DNA of 23,124 nucleotides, taken from contig UQSB01000034.1 in the NCBI GenBank assembly GCA_900543505.1, positions 1 through 23,124 of the forward strand, read 5' to 3'. Source of the stretch: an uncultured Collinsella sp. Lineage in GTDB: Bacteria > Actinomycetota > Coriobacteriia > Coriobacteriales > Coriobacteriaceae. This document shows positions 1 to 6,892 of this stretch, one piece after another. The position numbers and the translations under genes are program-made. The notes under the pieces were generated by a model, which ran no database searches, was not told where the DNA came from, and saw only the letters and a program-made list of their open reading frames with translations. How positions within the stretch are numbered: position 1 is the first letter of the stretch; the number at the start of each line of letters is the position of its first letter.

Positions 1-76
1 CGACTTTTTTATTTTCAATTTCTTCCTTTATCAGACTTCCTACACTTGAAAAGTGAGAACATAAAAACAGTTTCAT
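1..76 (-). CDS. Peptidase E-like (S51 / class I glutamine amidotransferase-like) protein, N-terminal fragment
   Basis: This is the first 25 codons of a minus-strand gene that leaves the window at its left edge. It opens with ATG at 76-74. A strong ribosome binding site (AAAGGAG on the minus strand, 84-90) lies 7 nt upstream, which fixes the start. The peptide begins MKLFLCSHFSS and continues with a Glu/Lys-rich helix ending in KKV. This resembles the first strand and helix of the peptidase E / S51 family (typical start MKKLFLxSxF, then KxVxFIPTA); family members are serine peptidases or related class I GATase folds. The catalytic Ser lies outside the window, so activity cannot be judged. The codons are markedly AT-rich compared with all genes to the right, which hints at recent acquisition. 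The start is secure; the family call rests on a short match. Confidence 0.6.
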   Translation of the reverse strand, partial: MKLFLCSHFSSVGSLIKEEIENKKV

Positions 77-122
77 CAATATTCTCCTTTATATATAAAT
101 TCTTATTTGTTGAACTAAGCCG

Positions 123-132
123 TGTATACCAT
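123..132 (-). promoter_or_regulatory. Candidate extended -10 promoter for the peptidase E-like gene
   Basis: Read on the minus strand this is ATGGTATACA, that is TATACA preceded by TGG, an extended -10 pattern. It lies about 46 nt upstream of the ATG at 76, leaving room for a short leader that holds the AAAGGAG site. No good -35 was found. Placement is inference from motif and distance. Confidence 0.3.
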
Positions 133-183
133 ACTCTCCAATGAAAGAGCGCCCTGATATAGCGAAATTTTGCCGTTTTCCTG

Positions 184-307
184 CGTACGTGCGTACGCAC
201 TCCACAGGAATTCTAAGGGGCCTGCCCCCTTAGCACGCGGACTTTGGAACAAAGTCTAGTGTGCTACGCCTTGCCAGAGGTGTACTGGCTCCCGGTACGC
301 ACGTACG
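184..307. repeat. MITE-like element: 13-bp inverted repeats around a hairpin-rich core
   Basis: CGTACGTGCGTAC (184-196) and GTACGCACGTACG (295-307) are exact reverse complements enclosing about 98 bp. The left copy overlaps a 12-bp perfect palindrome, GTGCGTACGCAC (189-200). The core carries a CTAAGGGG/CCCCTTAG hairpin (213-220 with 226-233) and a GACTTTG/CAAAGTC hairpin. There is no coding capacity. The arrangement resembles a miniature inverted-repeat element or a REP-type intergenic repeat. Mobility is inferred from layout only; no target-site duplication could be established. Confidence 0.4.
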
Positions 308-468
308 AAGCAATTGCCATCAATGCGCCATATAAGTGGCGATCAAGTTCGTATAAAGCGACCTTGATCCCGTAAAACAAAAGGCAGGATACCATCACCA
401 CGATGATACCCCGCCTTTGTTCGTTCCTGTTTACCGTTCCGAGTAGTCCTTCCGCAGAATTTTCGATA

Positions 469-516
469 AAAAAACGTACCCGAACCCTTTCTCGTAAAGA
501 ATCGGGTTCGGGTACG
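469..516 (-). terminator. Rho-independent terminator, minus strand
   Basis: A perfect 13-bp stem joins CGTACCCGAACCC (475-487) and GGGTTCGGGTACG (504-516) around a 16-nt loop. On the minus strand the stem is followed directly by six U (A tract 469-474). It lies about 70 nt beyond the stop of the dehydrogenase gene and about 20 nt beyond the 538-576 hairpin, so the gene appears to have two terminators in series. Confidence 0.75.
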
Positions 517-537
517 AACTGAATGGTGGAGCAATAT

Positions 538-576
538 AAACCACCACAAAGGTGCCTGTCCCCTTTGTGGTGGTTT
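538..576 (-). terminator. Repeat-family hairpin acting as terminator after the dehydrogenase
   Basis: A perfect 15-bp stem joins AAACCACCACAAAGG (538-552) and CCTTTGTGGTGGTTT (562-576), with a 9-nt loop beginning TGCCTGT. It starts 10 nt after the minus-strand stop codon at 587-589. The U tract on the minus strand is weak and interrupted. A near-copy lies at 8197-8237 downstream of an unrelated + strand gene, so this is a dispersed hairpin element rather than a gene-specific terminator. Confidence 0.65.
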
Positions 577-586
577 TGGCCTAGAG

Positions 587-1669
587 CTAAAGCGTGTGGC
601 CGTAGGTGTTGGCTGCCTTGATGGCGGCGGCGAACTTCTCGTCGGTGAAGGGCTCCGGGTTGCCCTGCTTCCACTCGTTGGTGGCGTGCGCGTACTCGCA
701 CAGGGCCAGGATGTCGGTCTCGGAAAGCCCGACCTGCTCTAGCGTCACGGGCAGGCCCATCTGCTTGTTAAAGGCTGCGTAGCGCTCAAGGTTCTCGGTA
801 TCGCCCGTGTAGGCAAACAGCACGAGCACACCCAGGCTCACGACCTCGCCGTGCAGGTAGGAGCCCTCGCGCGGGATGCTGCACGTGGCGTTGTAGAACG
901 TATGCGCCACGCTCGAGTTGTAGTAGTAATCGTTTTGGTTGGTCAGGTTGGAGACGTAGCCCGTGTTGACCACGATATCGAGCGCGATCTGCTTGACGGC
1001 CTCGGTCGACAGGTTCTGGCGAACGTCCTCAAGACCCTGCACGCCATAGGTAAACAGCGGCTCGGAGCAGGTGTGTGCGAGCGCCAGGCCAAGACCTGCG
1101 GTGTGCTCCAGGTTGCCGGCGCTCGTGGCGTACTCGACCTCGGGCTGCTTGGACAGGGCATCGCCCACGCCCGCCCAGAAGTACTCCGCCGGAGCCTCGG
1201 CGATGATCTTGGGGTTGATGAAGATGTGCGCGGGTCGGTTGGGGTACGAATAGCCCTCGAGCGAGCCGTCGTCGTTGTAGACAACGGCAATGGCGGTCGC
1301 GGCCGAGCAGTTGGAGCAGATCGTCGGTACCGTAAAGACGATCTTCTTGAGCTCGATGGCCGCCGTCTTGACGGTGTCGAGCGCTTTGCCGCCGCCGCAT
1401 GCGATGAGCACATCGGCCTCTCGGCAGGCGGGGGAGTTAACAAGCTTGGCGATATTGGCACGCGTGCTGTTGGTGCCGTAGACGCGTGTCTCCAGAATCT
1501 CGACGTCGGTGTCCTCCAGTGCCGCTTCGATACTGGGAAGCGCCGCGGCCAGTGCTCGTTTACCACCGATAATCGCGACCTTGGCCGCTCCGTACTCGGC
1601 CAGCGCGCTGGGCAGTTCGTCAAAGCAATCCTCGCCGACGGTATAGTCGCTCATTCCAATCGTGCGCAT
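587..1669 (-). CDS. Iron-containing alcohol dehydrogenase, glycerol dehydrogenase-like
   Basis: A 360-aa protein of the metal-dependent (type III) alcohol dehydrogenase superfamily, closest in pattern to the GldA branch. These enzymes oxidise polyols or alcohols with NAD(P)+ in the cytoplasm. The N-terminal half has the nucleotide-binding GGGK motif (92-95, followed by ALDTVK). The metal ligands expected for GldA are visible: Asp170 in GVGDALSK, His256 in SVAHTFYN and His273 in LHGEVV. Length is normal for the family (about 360-370). The ATG at 1669 is preceded by AGAAGG (minus strand, 1675-1680) at 5 nt, so it is preferred over the internal Met6. The gene stands alone, diverging from the ileS leader and ending in two terminators. 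The substrate (glycerol, hydroxycarboxylate or other) cannot be read from sequence, so no symbol is given. Confidence 0.85.
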   Translation of the reverse strand: MRTIGMSDYTVGEDCFDELPSALAEYGAAKVAIIGGKRALAAALPSIEAALEDTDVEILETRVYGTNSTRANIAKLVNSPACREADVLIACGGGKALDTVKTAAIELKKIVFTVPTICSNCSAATAIAVVYNDDGSLEGYSYPNRPAHIFINPKIIAEAPAEYFWAGVGDALSKQPEVEYATSAGNLEHTAGLGLALAHTCSEPLFTYGVQGLEDVRQNLSTEAVKQIALDIVVNTGYVSNLTNQNDYYYNSSVAHTFYNATCSIPREGSYLHGEVVSLGVLVLFAYTGDTENLERYAAFNKQMGLPVTLEQVGLSETDILALCEYAHATNEWKQGNPEPFTDEKFAAAIKAANTYGHTL

Positions 1670-1784
1670 AGCAGCCTTCTTTCGTTAGATAAAGTACTTT
1701 CAGGTATTTTGCTCCAAGTGAGTGCTTGCGATCGCGAGAAGTTTCTAAAAGTATGAAACCGATGTTGAGGGTTTTTCGCCGGCG

Positions 1785-1812
1785 TTGACCGTGTTACCAT
1801 ACAGCGCATAAG
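1785..1812 (+). promoter_or_regulatory. Candidate sigma-70 promoter for the ileS T-box leader
   Basis: TTGACC (1785-1790), a 16-nt spacer and CATAAG (1807-1812) would start transcription near 1819, just before the GGGAC strand (1821-1825) that opens T-box Stem I. The -35 is one base from consensus; the -10 is weaker. An alternative -10, TACCAT at 1795-1800, has no suitable -35. Confidence 0.45.
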
Positions 1813-1815
1813 CGT

Positions 1816-2113
1816 TGATGGGGACGAGTAGTCGGCCGTCCGCATGCTACAGAGAGCGGGGAGCGCTGAGAACCCGTGCATGCGACCGATGAAAATCACC
1901 CCGGAGCTGCGGTCCCAACGGACGTGCCGCGCAGGTTCGTCTTAGTAGACATCGCCGAGATGGTCGTCGATACAGGCCAGCCGAGTAACGGATGCGAGCG
2001 CGCGAATACGCGGGCGAGGGCATCTAAGCTGGGTGGTTAAGCGAAGAGCTTTTGCGGGCGTGCAGCCCGTTTGTGGCGCTTCGTCCCAGCTTGTAGGGAC
2101 GGGCGCTTTTTTT
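1816..2113 (+). promoter_or_regulatory. T-box riboswitch (isoleucine), transcriptional attenuation type
   Basis: This leader senses uncharged tRNA-Ile and controls ileS. Stem I is closed by GGGAC/GTCCC (1821-1825 with 1912-1916) and contains AGAGAG at 1851-1856. The specifier is ATC at 1895-1897 (Ile), followed by A as is usual. The T-box bulge is TGGTT (2034-2038). Its TGGT pairs with ACCA, which fits tRNA-Ile with discriminator A. The bulge sits between helix AAGCTGGG/CCCAGCTT (2026-2033 with 2085-2092) and helix AAGCG/CGCTT (2039-2043 with 2077-2081). The 3' halves of these antiterminator helices are also the 5' arm of the terminator at 2076-2113, so the two folds exclude each other. The core departs from the common GGGTGGNACCGCG by reading GGGTGGTTAAGCG, but the helix complementarity is kept. 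Confidence 0.9.
2076..2113 (+). terminator. T-box intrinsic terminator before ileS
   Basis: GCGC-TT-CGTCCC (2076-2087) pairs with GGGACG-G-GCGC (2096-2106) with a one-base bulge, followed by seven T (2107-2113). It overlaps the 3' side of the antiterminator, giving the switch. The ileS ribosome binding site follows about 33 nt later, after a small GGGCG/CGCCC hairpin (2124-2128 with 2133-2137). Confidence 0.88.
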
Positions 2114-2156
2114 GGTGCCCAGAGGGCGTGCGCGCCCATGACAAGAAAGGGGTACC

Positions 2157-4958
2157 GTGGCAAACGAGTACAAGCAGACGATGAATCTGCCTAAAACCGG
2201 ATTTCCCATGCGTGCCGGTCTTTCCAAGTCCGAGCCCAAGCGACTCAAGGACTGGCAGGACAACAAGGTCTACGAGCAGGTTCTGAAGAAGAACGAGGGT
2301 CACAAGAAGTTCGTGCTGCACGACGGTCCTCCGTACGCCAACGGCCCGATCCACATCGGCCATGCCATGAACAAGATCTCCAAGGACATGATCAACCGTT
2401 ACTGGATGATGCAGGGCTATGAGGTTCCCTATGTTCCCGGTTGGGACTGCCACGGTCAGCCGATTGAGCACAAGGTCGAGGAGAAGCTCGGCACCGAGAA
2501 GTTCAACCAGACCTCCACGGCCAAGATCCGTGAGCTCTGCAACAAGTTCGCTGTCGAGAACATCGAGCTGCAGAAGGCCGGCTTCCGTCGTCTGGGCGTG
2601 CTCGGCGACTGGGACAACCCCTATTTGACGCTCTATCACCAGCATGACGCCGCCGACATCGAGGTCTTTAAGGCCATGTTCGATAAGGGCATGATCTATC
2701 GCGGCCACAAGCCGGTTCACTGGTGCAAGCACTGCCACACCGCGCTGGCCGAGGCCGAGATTGAGTACTCCGACGAGACGAGCCCGTCCATCTTCGTGCG
2801 CTTTGAGATGACTTCCAAGCCCGCCGGCCTCGAGGACTTCGACGGACCGGTCGACTTCATCATCTGGACGACCACGCCGTGGACCATCCCCTCCGACCAG
2901 GCCGTTTCCCTTAAGCCCGGCGCCGCCTATGTCGCCGTTGAGCACGAGGGCCGTGCCGAGGTCATGCTCGAGGACCTGGCTCCCAAGTGCTGCGAGGAGT
3001 TTGGCTGGGAGTACACCCCGGTTATGGTCGACGGCAAGCCCTATGTGGTTCCCGCCGAGACCTTCCACCACATCCACTACAAGCAGCCGATCTTTGACGG
3101 CGTTGAGGGCGTGGCACTGCTGGCCGATTACGTCGGTGTCGATGACGGTACCGGTATCGTCCACAACTCGCCCGGACACGGCGTCGACGACTACTTTGCC
3201 TGCCTCAAGGAGGGCATCACCGACATCTGCATGCCGGTCGACGACGACGGCAAGTTCTACACCGGTGAGGAGTTTGGCACCGGTGGCCCCTTCAGCGGTA
3301 TGGATACCGACGAGGCCAACCCGCACATCATCGAGTTCCTGCGCGAGCGCGGCGCCCTGGTCCTCGAGAAGAAGATCACGCACAGCTATCCGCACTGCTG
3401 GCGCTGCAAGCACCCGGTGCTCTTCCGTGCCACCGACCAGTGGTTTGTCTCGATGGACAAGACCGGTTTGCGCGAGCAGGCTGGCAAAGAGGTCCGCGAG
3501 AACGTCAAGTGGTATCCGGCCCACGCCGCCAACCGCATTGGCGCCATGGTCGAGCAGCGTCCCGACTGGTGCATCAGCCGTCAGCGCAACTGGGGTGTGC
3601 CTATCCCCAGCTACACCTGCGCCGACTGCGGCGAGAAGGTCATGAACGACGCCACGCTCGACGCCGTCATCAAGCTCTTCCACGAGAAGGGCTCCGACGC
3701 CTGGTTCACCGACGCTCCCGAGAGCTACCTGGGCGAGGCCTGCGTCTGCCCCAAGTGCGGTGGCCATCACCTCAAGGCTGATAAGGACATCCTTGACGTG
3801 TGGTGGGACTCCGGCGTGTCTTGGAAGGCCGTCTGCGAGTACCGTCCCGAGCTGGAGTACCCGGCGGACGTCTACCTCGAGGGCTCTGACCAGCACCGCG
3901 GTTGGTTCCAGAGCTCACTGCTCACCTCGGTGGGCGCCAACGGCCACGCTCCGTACAAGGCGGTCGTCTCACAGGGCTTTACCCTCGACGGCCAGGGCCG
4001 CAAGATGTCCAAGTCGCTCGGCAACGTCATCGACCCCAATAAGGTCTGCGACGAGATGGGTGCCGACATCATCCGTCTGTGGGTCGCCTCCGTCGATACC
4101 AGCTCCGACGTCTCCATCGACCACGAGATTCTCGCTCGTACGTCCGATGCCTACCGTCGTTTCCGCAACACGCTGCGATTCCTGCTCTCCGAGCTCGAGG
4201 GTCAGTTTGAGCCCGAGACCGACGGCGTCGCCTTTGCCGACCTGCTGCCGCTCGACAAGCTCATGGTCGCCCGCCTGACCCAGGTCCAGGCCGAGGTCGA
4301 CGATGCCTACGCCAGCTACGAGTTCCCGCGCGCCTACCGTGCGCTTTACGACTTTGTGGTTACCGAGCTCTCCAACGTGTATCTCGACGCCCTGAAGGAC
4401 CGTCTGTACTGCGAGAAGCCCGGTTCGCTCGAGCGTCGCAGCGCCCAGACCGTGCTGGCCGAGCTCTTCTCGATGCTCATGCGCGACCTGCAGCCGATCT
4501 TGTCCTATACGGTCGACGAGGCCATGGCCTATGCGCCCGCCGGCTGCGTCGATCACCAGAAGTACGCCGCGCTGCTCGATTGGTACAAGTCGCCCATCAC
4601 GGTCGACGAGGCCAACGAGTTTGAGGGCGTGCTCGAGGCTTCACTCGAGCTCCGTAGCGTCGTGACCAAGGCCCTTGAGGATGCCCGCTCCGCTGGCACC
4701 TTCACCAAGAGCCAGCAGGTCCGCGTCAAGGCGGTCGTTCCCGCCGAAATGTATGCGCTGCTGACCGGCGACAAGGCCGTCGACCTGGCCGAGTTTTACA
4801 TCGTCTCCGATGTTGAGCTTACCCAGGGCGAGGAGCTTTCTGTTGCCATCGATGCTGCCGAGGGCGAGTGCTGCGACCGTTGCTGGAACTACCGCACCAC
4901 CGTCGGCGAGTACAACGGCCACGCTCACATTTGCAAGAGGTGTGCGAATGCCTTGTAG
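2157..4958 (+). CDS. ileS: Isoleucyl-tRNA synthetase
   Basis: A 933-aa class I aminoacyl-tRNA synthetase that charges tRNA-Ile in the cytoplasm. The HIGH motif is at residues 66-69 (PIHIGHA) and KMSKS at 616-620 (GRKMSKSLGN). Between them lies the CP1 editing insertion (PWTIPSDQAV region and GTGIVHNSPGHG). The C-terminus has the bacterial zinc finger CCDRCWNY...CKRC. Length is typical of the bacterial (eubacterial-type) enzyme. The start is GTG at 2157, supported by AAAGGGG at 2146-2152 and by its position after the T-box terminator. Expression is expected to rise when tRNA-Ile is uncharged, through the upstream T-box. The stop TAG forms the first base of a hairpin at 4958-4985. Confidence 0.97.
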   Translation: MANEYKQTMNLPKTGFPMRAGLSKSEPKRLKDWQDNKVYEQVLKKNEGHKKFVLHDGPPYANGPIHIGHAMNKISKDMINRYWMMQGYEVPYVPGWDCHGQPIEHKVEEKLGTEKFNQTSTAKIRELCNKFAVENIELQKAGFRRLGVLGDWDNPYLTLYHQHDAADIEVFKAMFDKGMIYRGHKPVHWCKHCHTALAEAEIEYSDETSPSIFVRFEMTSKPAGLEDFDGPVDFIIWTTTPWTIPSDQAVSLKPGAAYVAVEHEGRAEVMLEDLAPKCCEEFGWEYTPVMVDGKPYVVPAETFHHIHYKQPIFDGVEGVALLADYVGVDDGTGIVHNSPGHGVDDYFACLKEGITDICMPVDDDGKFYTGEEFGTGGPFSGMDTDEANPHIIEFLRERGALVLEKKITHSYPHCWRCKHPVLFRATDQWFVSMDKTGLREQAGKEVRENVKWYPAHAANRIGAMVEQRPDWCISRQRNWGVPIPSYTCADCGEKVMNDATLDAVIKLFHEKGSDAWFTDAPESYLGEACVCPKCGGHHLKADKDILDVWWDSGVSWKAVCEYRPELEYPADVYLEGSDQHRGWFQSSLLTSVGANGHAPYKAVVSQGFTLDGQGRKMSKSLGNVIDPNKVCDEMGADIIRLWVASVDTSSDVSIDHEILARTSDAYRRFRNTLRFLLSELEGQFEPETDGVAFADLLPLDKLMVARLTQVQAEVDDAYASYEFPRAYRALYDFVVTELSNVYLDALKDRLYCEKPGSLERRSAQTVLAELFSMLMRDLQPILSYTVDEAMAYAPAGCVDHQKYAALLDWYKSPITVDEANEFEGVLEASLELRSVVTKALEDARSAGTFTKSQQVRVKAVVPAEMYALLTGDKAVDLAEFYIVSDVELTQGEELSVAIDAAEGECCDRCWNYRTTVGEYNGHAHICKRCANAL

Positions 4959-4985
4959 TTACGCGGTTTTACCAAACCGCGTAAC
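4958..4985 (+). terminator. Hairpin at the ileS stop codon
   Basis: A perfect 12-bp stem, GTTACGCGGTTT (4958-4969) with AAACCGCGTAAC (4974-4985), has a TACC loop and begins in the last base of the stop codon. No U tract follows, so it may act as a transcript-end stabiliser or as part of a two-hairpin terminator with the next element. Confidence 0.5.
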
Positions 4986-4998
4986 CGGTTGACGCTGC

Positions 4999-5098
4999 AA
5001 ACCCGCCAGAGCGGCAATCTGCCTTTCAACTTCGGCGGCATGACCAGAAGATCAATGCCGCCTCGTTTCAAGGCACCTTGCTCGCTCTGGCGGGTTTT
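4999..5098 (+). repeat. Nested long hairpin, possible terminator of ileS
   Basis: Three inverted repeats nest inside each other. The outer 15-bp perfect stem is AAACCCGCCAGAGCG (4999-5013) with CGCTCTGGCGGGTTT (5083-5097). The middle stem is TGCCTT/AAGGCA (5020-5025 with 5070-5075). The inner stem is GGCGGCAT/ATGCCGCC (5034-5041 with 5055-5062). The outer stem ends in TTTT (5095-5098), enough for weak termination. The size and nesting exceed a normal terminator and resemble a REP-like or MITE-derived element. No coding potential was seen. Confidence 0.55.
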
Positions 5099-5140
5099 CG
5101 CTGTCGGTAACGAATCATCGGCTATTTCGTTGCGGGTCAA

Positions 5141-5146
5141 TATAAG
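5141..5146 (+). promoter_or_regulatory. Candidate -10 box for lspA-rluD
   Basis: TATAAG (5141-5146) lies in a locally AT-rich stretch about 50 nt before the lspA start and after the ileS hairpins. No convincing -35 is seen at 16-18 nt. TTGATT at 5150-5155 with GATTAT at 5173-5178 is an alternative, but it would start transcription inside the ribosome binding site. Confidence 0.25.
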
Positions 5147-5197
5147 ATATTGATTTGCGTTAAACGGAATTTGATTATCTGAGGGTAGGGGATTGAT

Positions 5198-5797
5198 TTG
5201 GGTCGTACTGGGGATATGACGCCGCCTTTGCGTTGGCGGTTGGGTGTTGCTGGTGGGGTAGCGCTGGCTGTGCTGCTTGTTGACCAGCTGACCAAGCTTG
5301 CGGTTCGTGCCGTTGGCGATGCTCTGCATGTGACTGTTATCCCCGGTGTGATCGACTTCCTTTTCGTGCGTAACATCGGTGCCGCCTTTAGCATGGGCGA
5401 GGGACATGGCCTCGCGTTTGCCGTTCTGGCGCTCGCGGTTATTGTCGCCATTGCCGTGTACCTGGTTCGTGCACCCCAGCTTGCCCATTTGGAGGTCATA
5501 GGTATGGCAATGGTCGCGGGCGGCGCCATCGGCAACGCGATCGATCGCTTGGCCATGGGCTTTGTGACCGATTTTATTGCCACCACCTTCATCGACTTCC
5601 CCGTCTTCAATGTGGCCGATATCGGCATTACCGTGGGCGTCGTGCTCGCCCTCTTCGGTTACATGTTCTTGAGCCCCGCGGCCCGTGAGGTCGATGCGAC
5701 CGCCGAGCTTAACGCCCGTGACGAGGCCCGCGCCAAGCGCAAGGCTAAACAACGTGGGGAGCGTGCCCGCAAGATTCGCGAAAGGAATGAGCGTTAA
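5198..5797 (+). CDS. lspA: Lipoprotein signal peptidase (signal peptidase II)
   Basis: A 199-aa inner-membrane aspartyl peptidase that removes signal peptides from diacylglyceryl-prolipoproteins. Family motifs are clear: VDQLTK (29-33), NIGAAF (59-64), GNAIDR with catalytic Asp116, and FNVAD with catalytic Asp141. Four hydrophobic segments are visible (about 14-32, 70-90, 97-115, 140-158). The start is TTG at 5198, with AGGGGA at 5186-5191 spaced 6 nt. ATG at 5216 (residue 7) is the alternative but has poor spacing. After the last helix there is an extra tail of about 40 residues, very rich in Arg, Lys, Glu and Ala, that the family normally lacks; it is probably cytoplasmic. The stop overlaps the rluD start (TAATG), so translation is coupled. 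Confidence 0.95.
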   Translation: MGRTGDMTPPLRWRLGVAGGVALAVLLVDQLTKLAVRAVGDALHVTVIPGVIDFLFVRNIGAAFSMGEGHGLAFAVLALAVIVAIAVYLVRAPQLAHLEVIGMAMVAGGAIGNAIDRLAMGFVTDFIATTFIDFPVFNVADIGITVGVVLALFGYMFLSPAAREVDATAELNARDEARAKRKAKQRGERARKIRERNER

Positions 5798-6810
5798 TGG
5801 CCGACATCCATATCCTTGTTGCCGACGATGCCGCTGGCCAGCGTCTCGACGCCTATCTGGGCGCCAACGACGGCTGCCCCACGCGCTCTGCCTGTGCGCA
5901 TCTGATTGAGGGCGGGGCCGTAGTAGTCAATGGCGAGACCTGCCTGTCCAAAAAGTACGCCGTGCGAGCCGGTGACCGTATTTCGGTTGATTTGCCCGAG
6001 CCGCACGATCCCACCGACGTGATTCCCGAGGCCATCCCGCTCGACATTCGCTATGAGGACGACTACCTCATCGTGCTCTCCAAGCAGCGCGGCCTGGTGT
6101 GCCATCCTGCGCATGGTCATGAGAGCGGTACGCTCGCGAATGCGCTGGTCTATCACTGCGGTATCGACCATCTGGGCACCGTGCAGGGCGAGGACCGCCC
6201 CGGTATCGTACATCGTTTGGATCGCGATACCTCGGGTCTTATGCTTGCGGCAAAGGACGACGACACCCAGCGCGCGCTCCAAAATCTTATCCGTACGCGC
6301 ACGCTCGACCGCCGCTACATTACGCTCGTTCACGGTCATATCGCCATGGATGAGGGCACCATTAACACCGGCATTGCCCGTTCTACACGTGACCGTGTCA
6401 AGATGGCGGTTTCCGATGATCCTTTTGCGCGCCAGGCCATCACGACCTTTAAGGTCCTTGAGCGCTTTGATTCCACGCGCTTTGATGACGGCTACACGCT
6501 CGTTGAGTGTCACCTGTTTACCGGTCGCACGCATCAGATTCGCGTGCACATGCGCCATATCAACCACGCCTGCGTGGGCGATCCGCTCTACGGTAAGTGC
6601 GATGCGCGTGCCGATCAGGGTCTGACCAGGCAATTCCTCCATTCCTGGCGCGTGGCGTTCGATCATCCCGTGACGGGAGAGCGCATTGAGTGCCGCGACG
6701 AGCTGCCGTGGGATCTCGCCGCCGTCCTCGACGACTTAGCCCCGCGTTCGCTTGGTCGCACTGCTGCCGGCGACGAAATCGTACCGCAGCTCGGTCTGCC
6801 CGAAGCCTAG
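5797..6810 (+). CDS. rluD: Ribosomal large-subunit pseudouridine synthase, RluD/RluA family
   Basis: A 337-aa RNA pseudouridine synthase. The N-terminus (about 13-68) is an S4 RNA-binding domain (QRLDAYLG...VNGETCLSKKYAVRAGD). The catalytic domain contains HRLDRDTSGLML, with the catalytic Asp expected at 142, and the later GRTHQIRVHMRHINHACVGDPLYG block. The S4 domain plus catalytic domain and the linkage to lspA are typical of RluD, which modifies 23S rRNA helix 69, but exact target sites cannot be read from sequence. The start overlaps the lspA stop by one base. No terminator follows; a new promoter lies just downstream. Confidence 0.9.
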   Translation: MADIHILVADDAAGQRLDAYLGANDGCPTRSACAHLIEGGAVVVNGETCLSKKYAVRAGDRISVDLPEPHDPTDVIPEAIPLDIRYEDDYLIVLSKQRGLVCHPAHGHESGTLANALVYHCGIDHLGTVQGEDRPGIVHRLDRDTSGLMLAAKDDDTQRALQNLIRTRTLDRRYITLVHGHIAMDEGTINTGIARSTRDRVKMAVSDDPFARQAITTFKVLERFDSTRFDDGYTLVECHLFTGRTHQIRVHMRHINHACVGDPLYGKCDARADQGLTRQFLHSWRVAFDHPVTGERIECRDELPWDLAAVLDDLAPRSLGRTAAGDEIVPQLGLPEA

Positions 6811-6828
6811 CCAGTATTAGGTGGTTTC

Positions 6829-6857
6829 TTGAACTCGGTAAGCCTGCGGTAAGATAT
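6829..6857 (+). promoter_or_regulatory. Candidate promoter for the glycosyltransferase gene
   Basis: TTGAAC (6829-6834) is followed at 17 nt by AGATAT (6852-6857), or at 15 nt by TAAGAT (6850-6855). It lies between the rluD stop and the ATG at 6893, 36 nt upstream of the latter. Confidence 0.4.
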
Positions 6858-6892
6858 ACGGTTGTTTACGTAACACGTTCCTGGGAGCCTGC

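Larger units (their letters stand above)
77..586. other. Gene-free spacer rich in inverted repeats
   Basis: No credible CDS was found in this 510-bp stretch; the reading frames open here run through hairpins and have no ribosome binding site. It is AT-rich at the left and more balanced to the right. Besides the elements listed separately it contains a GACTTTG/CAAAGTC hairpin (240-246 with 250-256) flanked by an outer AGCAC/GTGCT pair (232-236 with 261-265). It also contains a GATCAAG/CTTGATC pair (341-347 with 363-369). Two terminators for minus-strand transcription lie at 469-516 and 538-576. The stretch separates two minus-strand genes. Confidence 0.6.

Noticed and set aside
15..200. 61-codon minus-strand frame at the left end
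   Set aside because: Its start falls in the palindrome at 189-200 with no good ribosome binding site, and it overlaps in another frame the better supported gene start at 76.
264..701. Frames over the spacer and the dehydrogenase 3' end
   Set aside because: They read through two terminator hairpins and repeat arms; no recognisable protein features.
851..1756. Open frame on the + strand over the dehydrogenase gene
   Set aside because: It is antisense to a clear enzyme gene and has low-complexity shadow composition without motifs.
2037..3896. Long open frame antisense to ileS (619 codons)
   Set aside because: It is the mirror of a GC-rich, codon-biased gene, has no ribosome binding site or family match, and runs through the T-box terminator region.
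4925..5752. 275-codon minus-strand frame over the ileS-lspA junction and lspA
   Set aside because: It is antisense to lspA and passes through the nested hairpins; no start signals or motifs.
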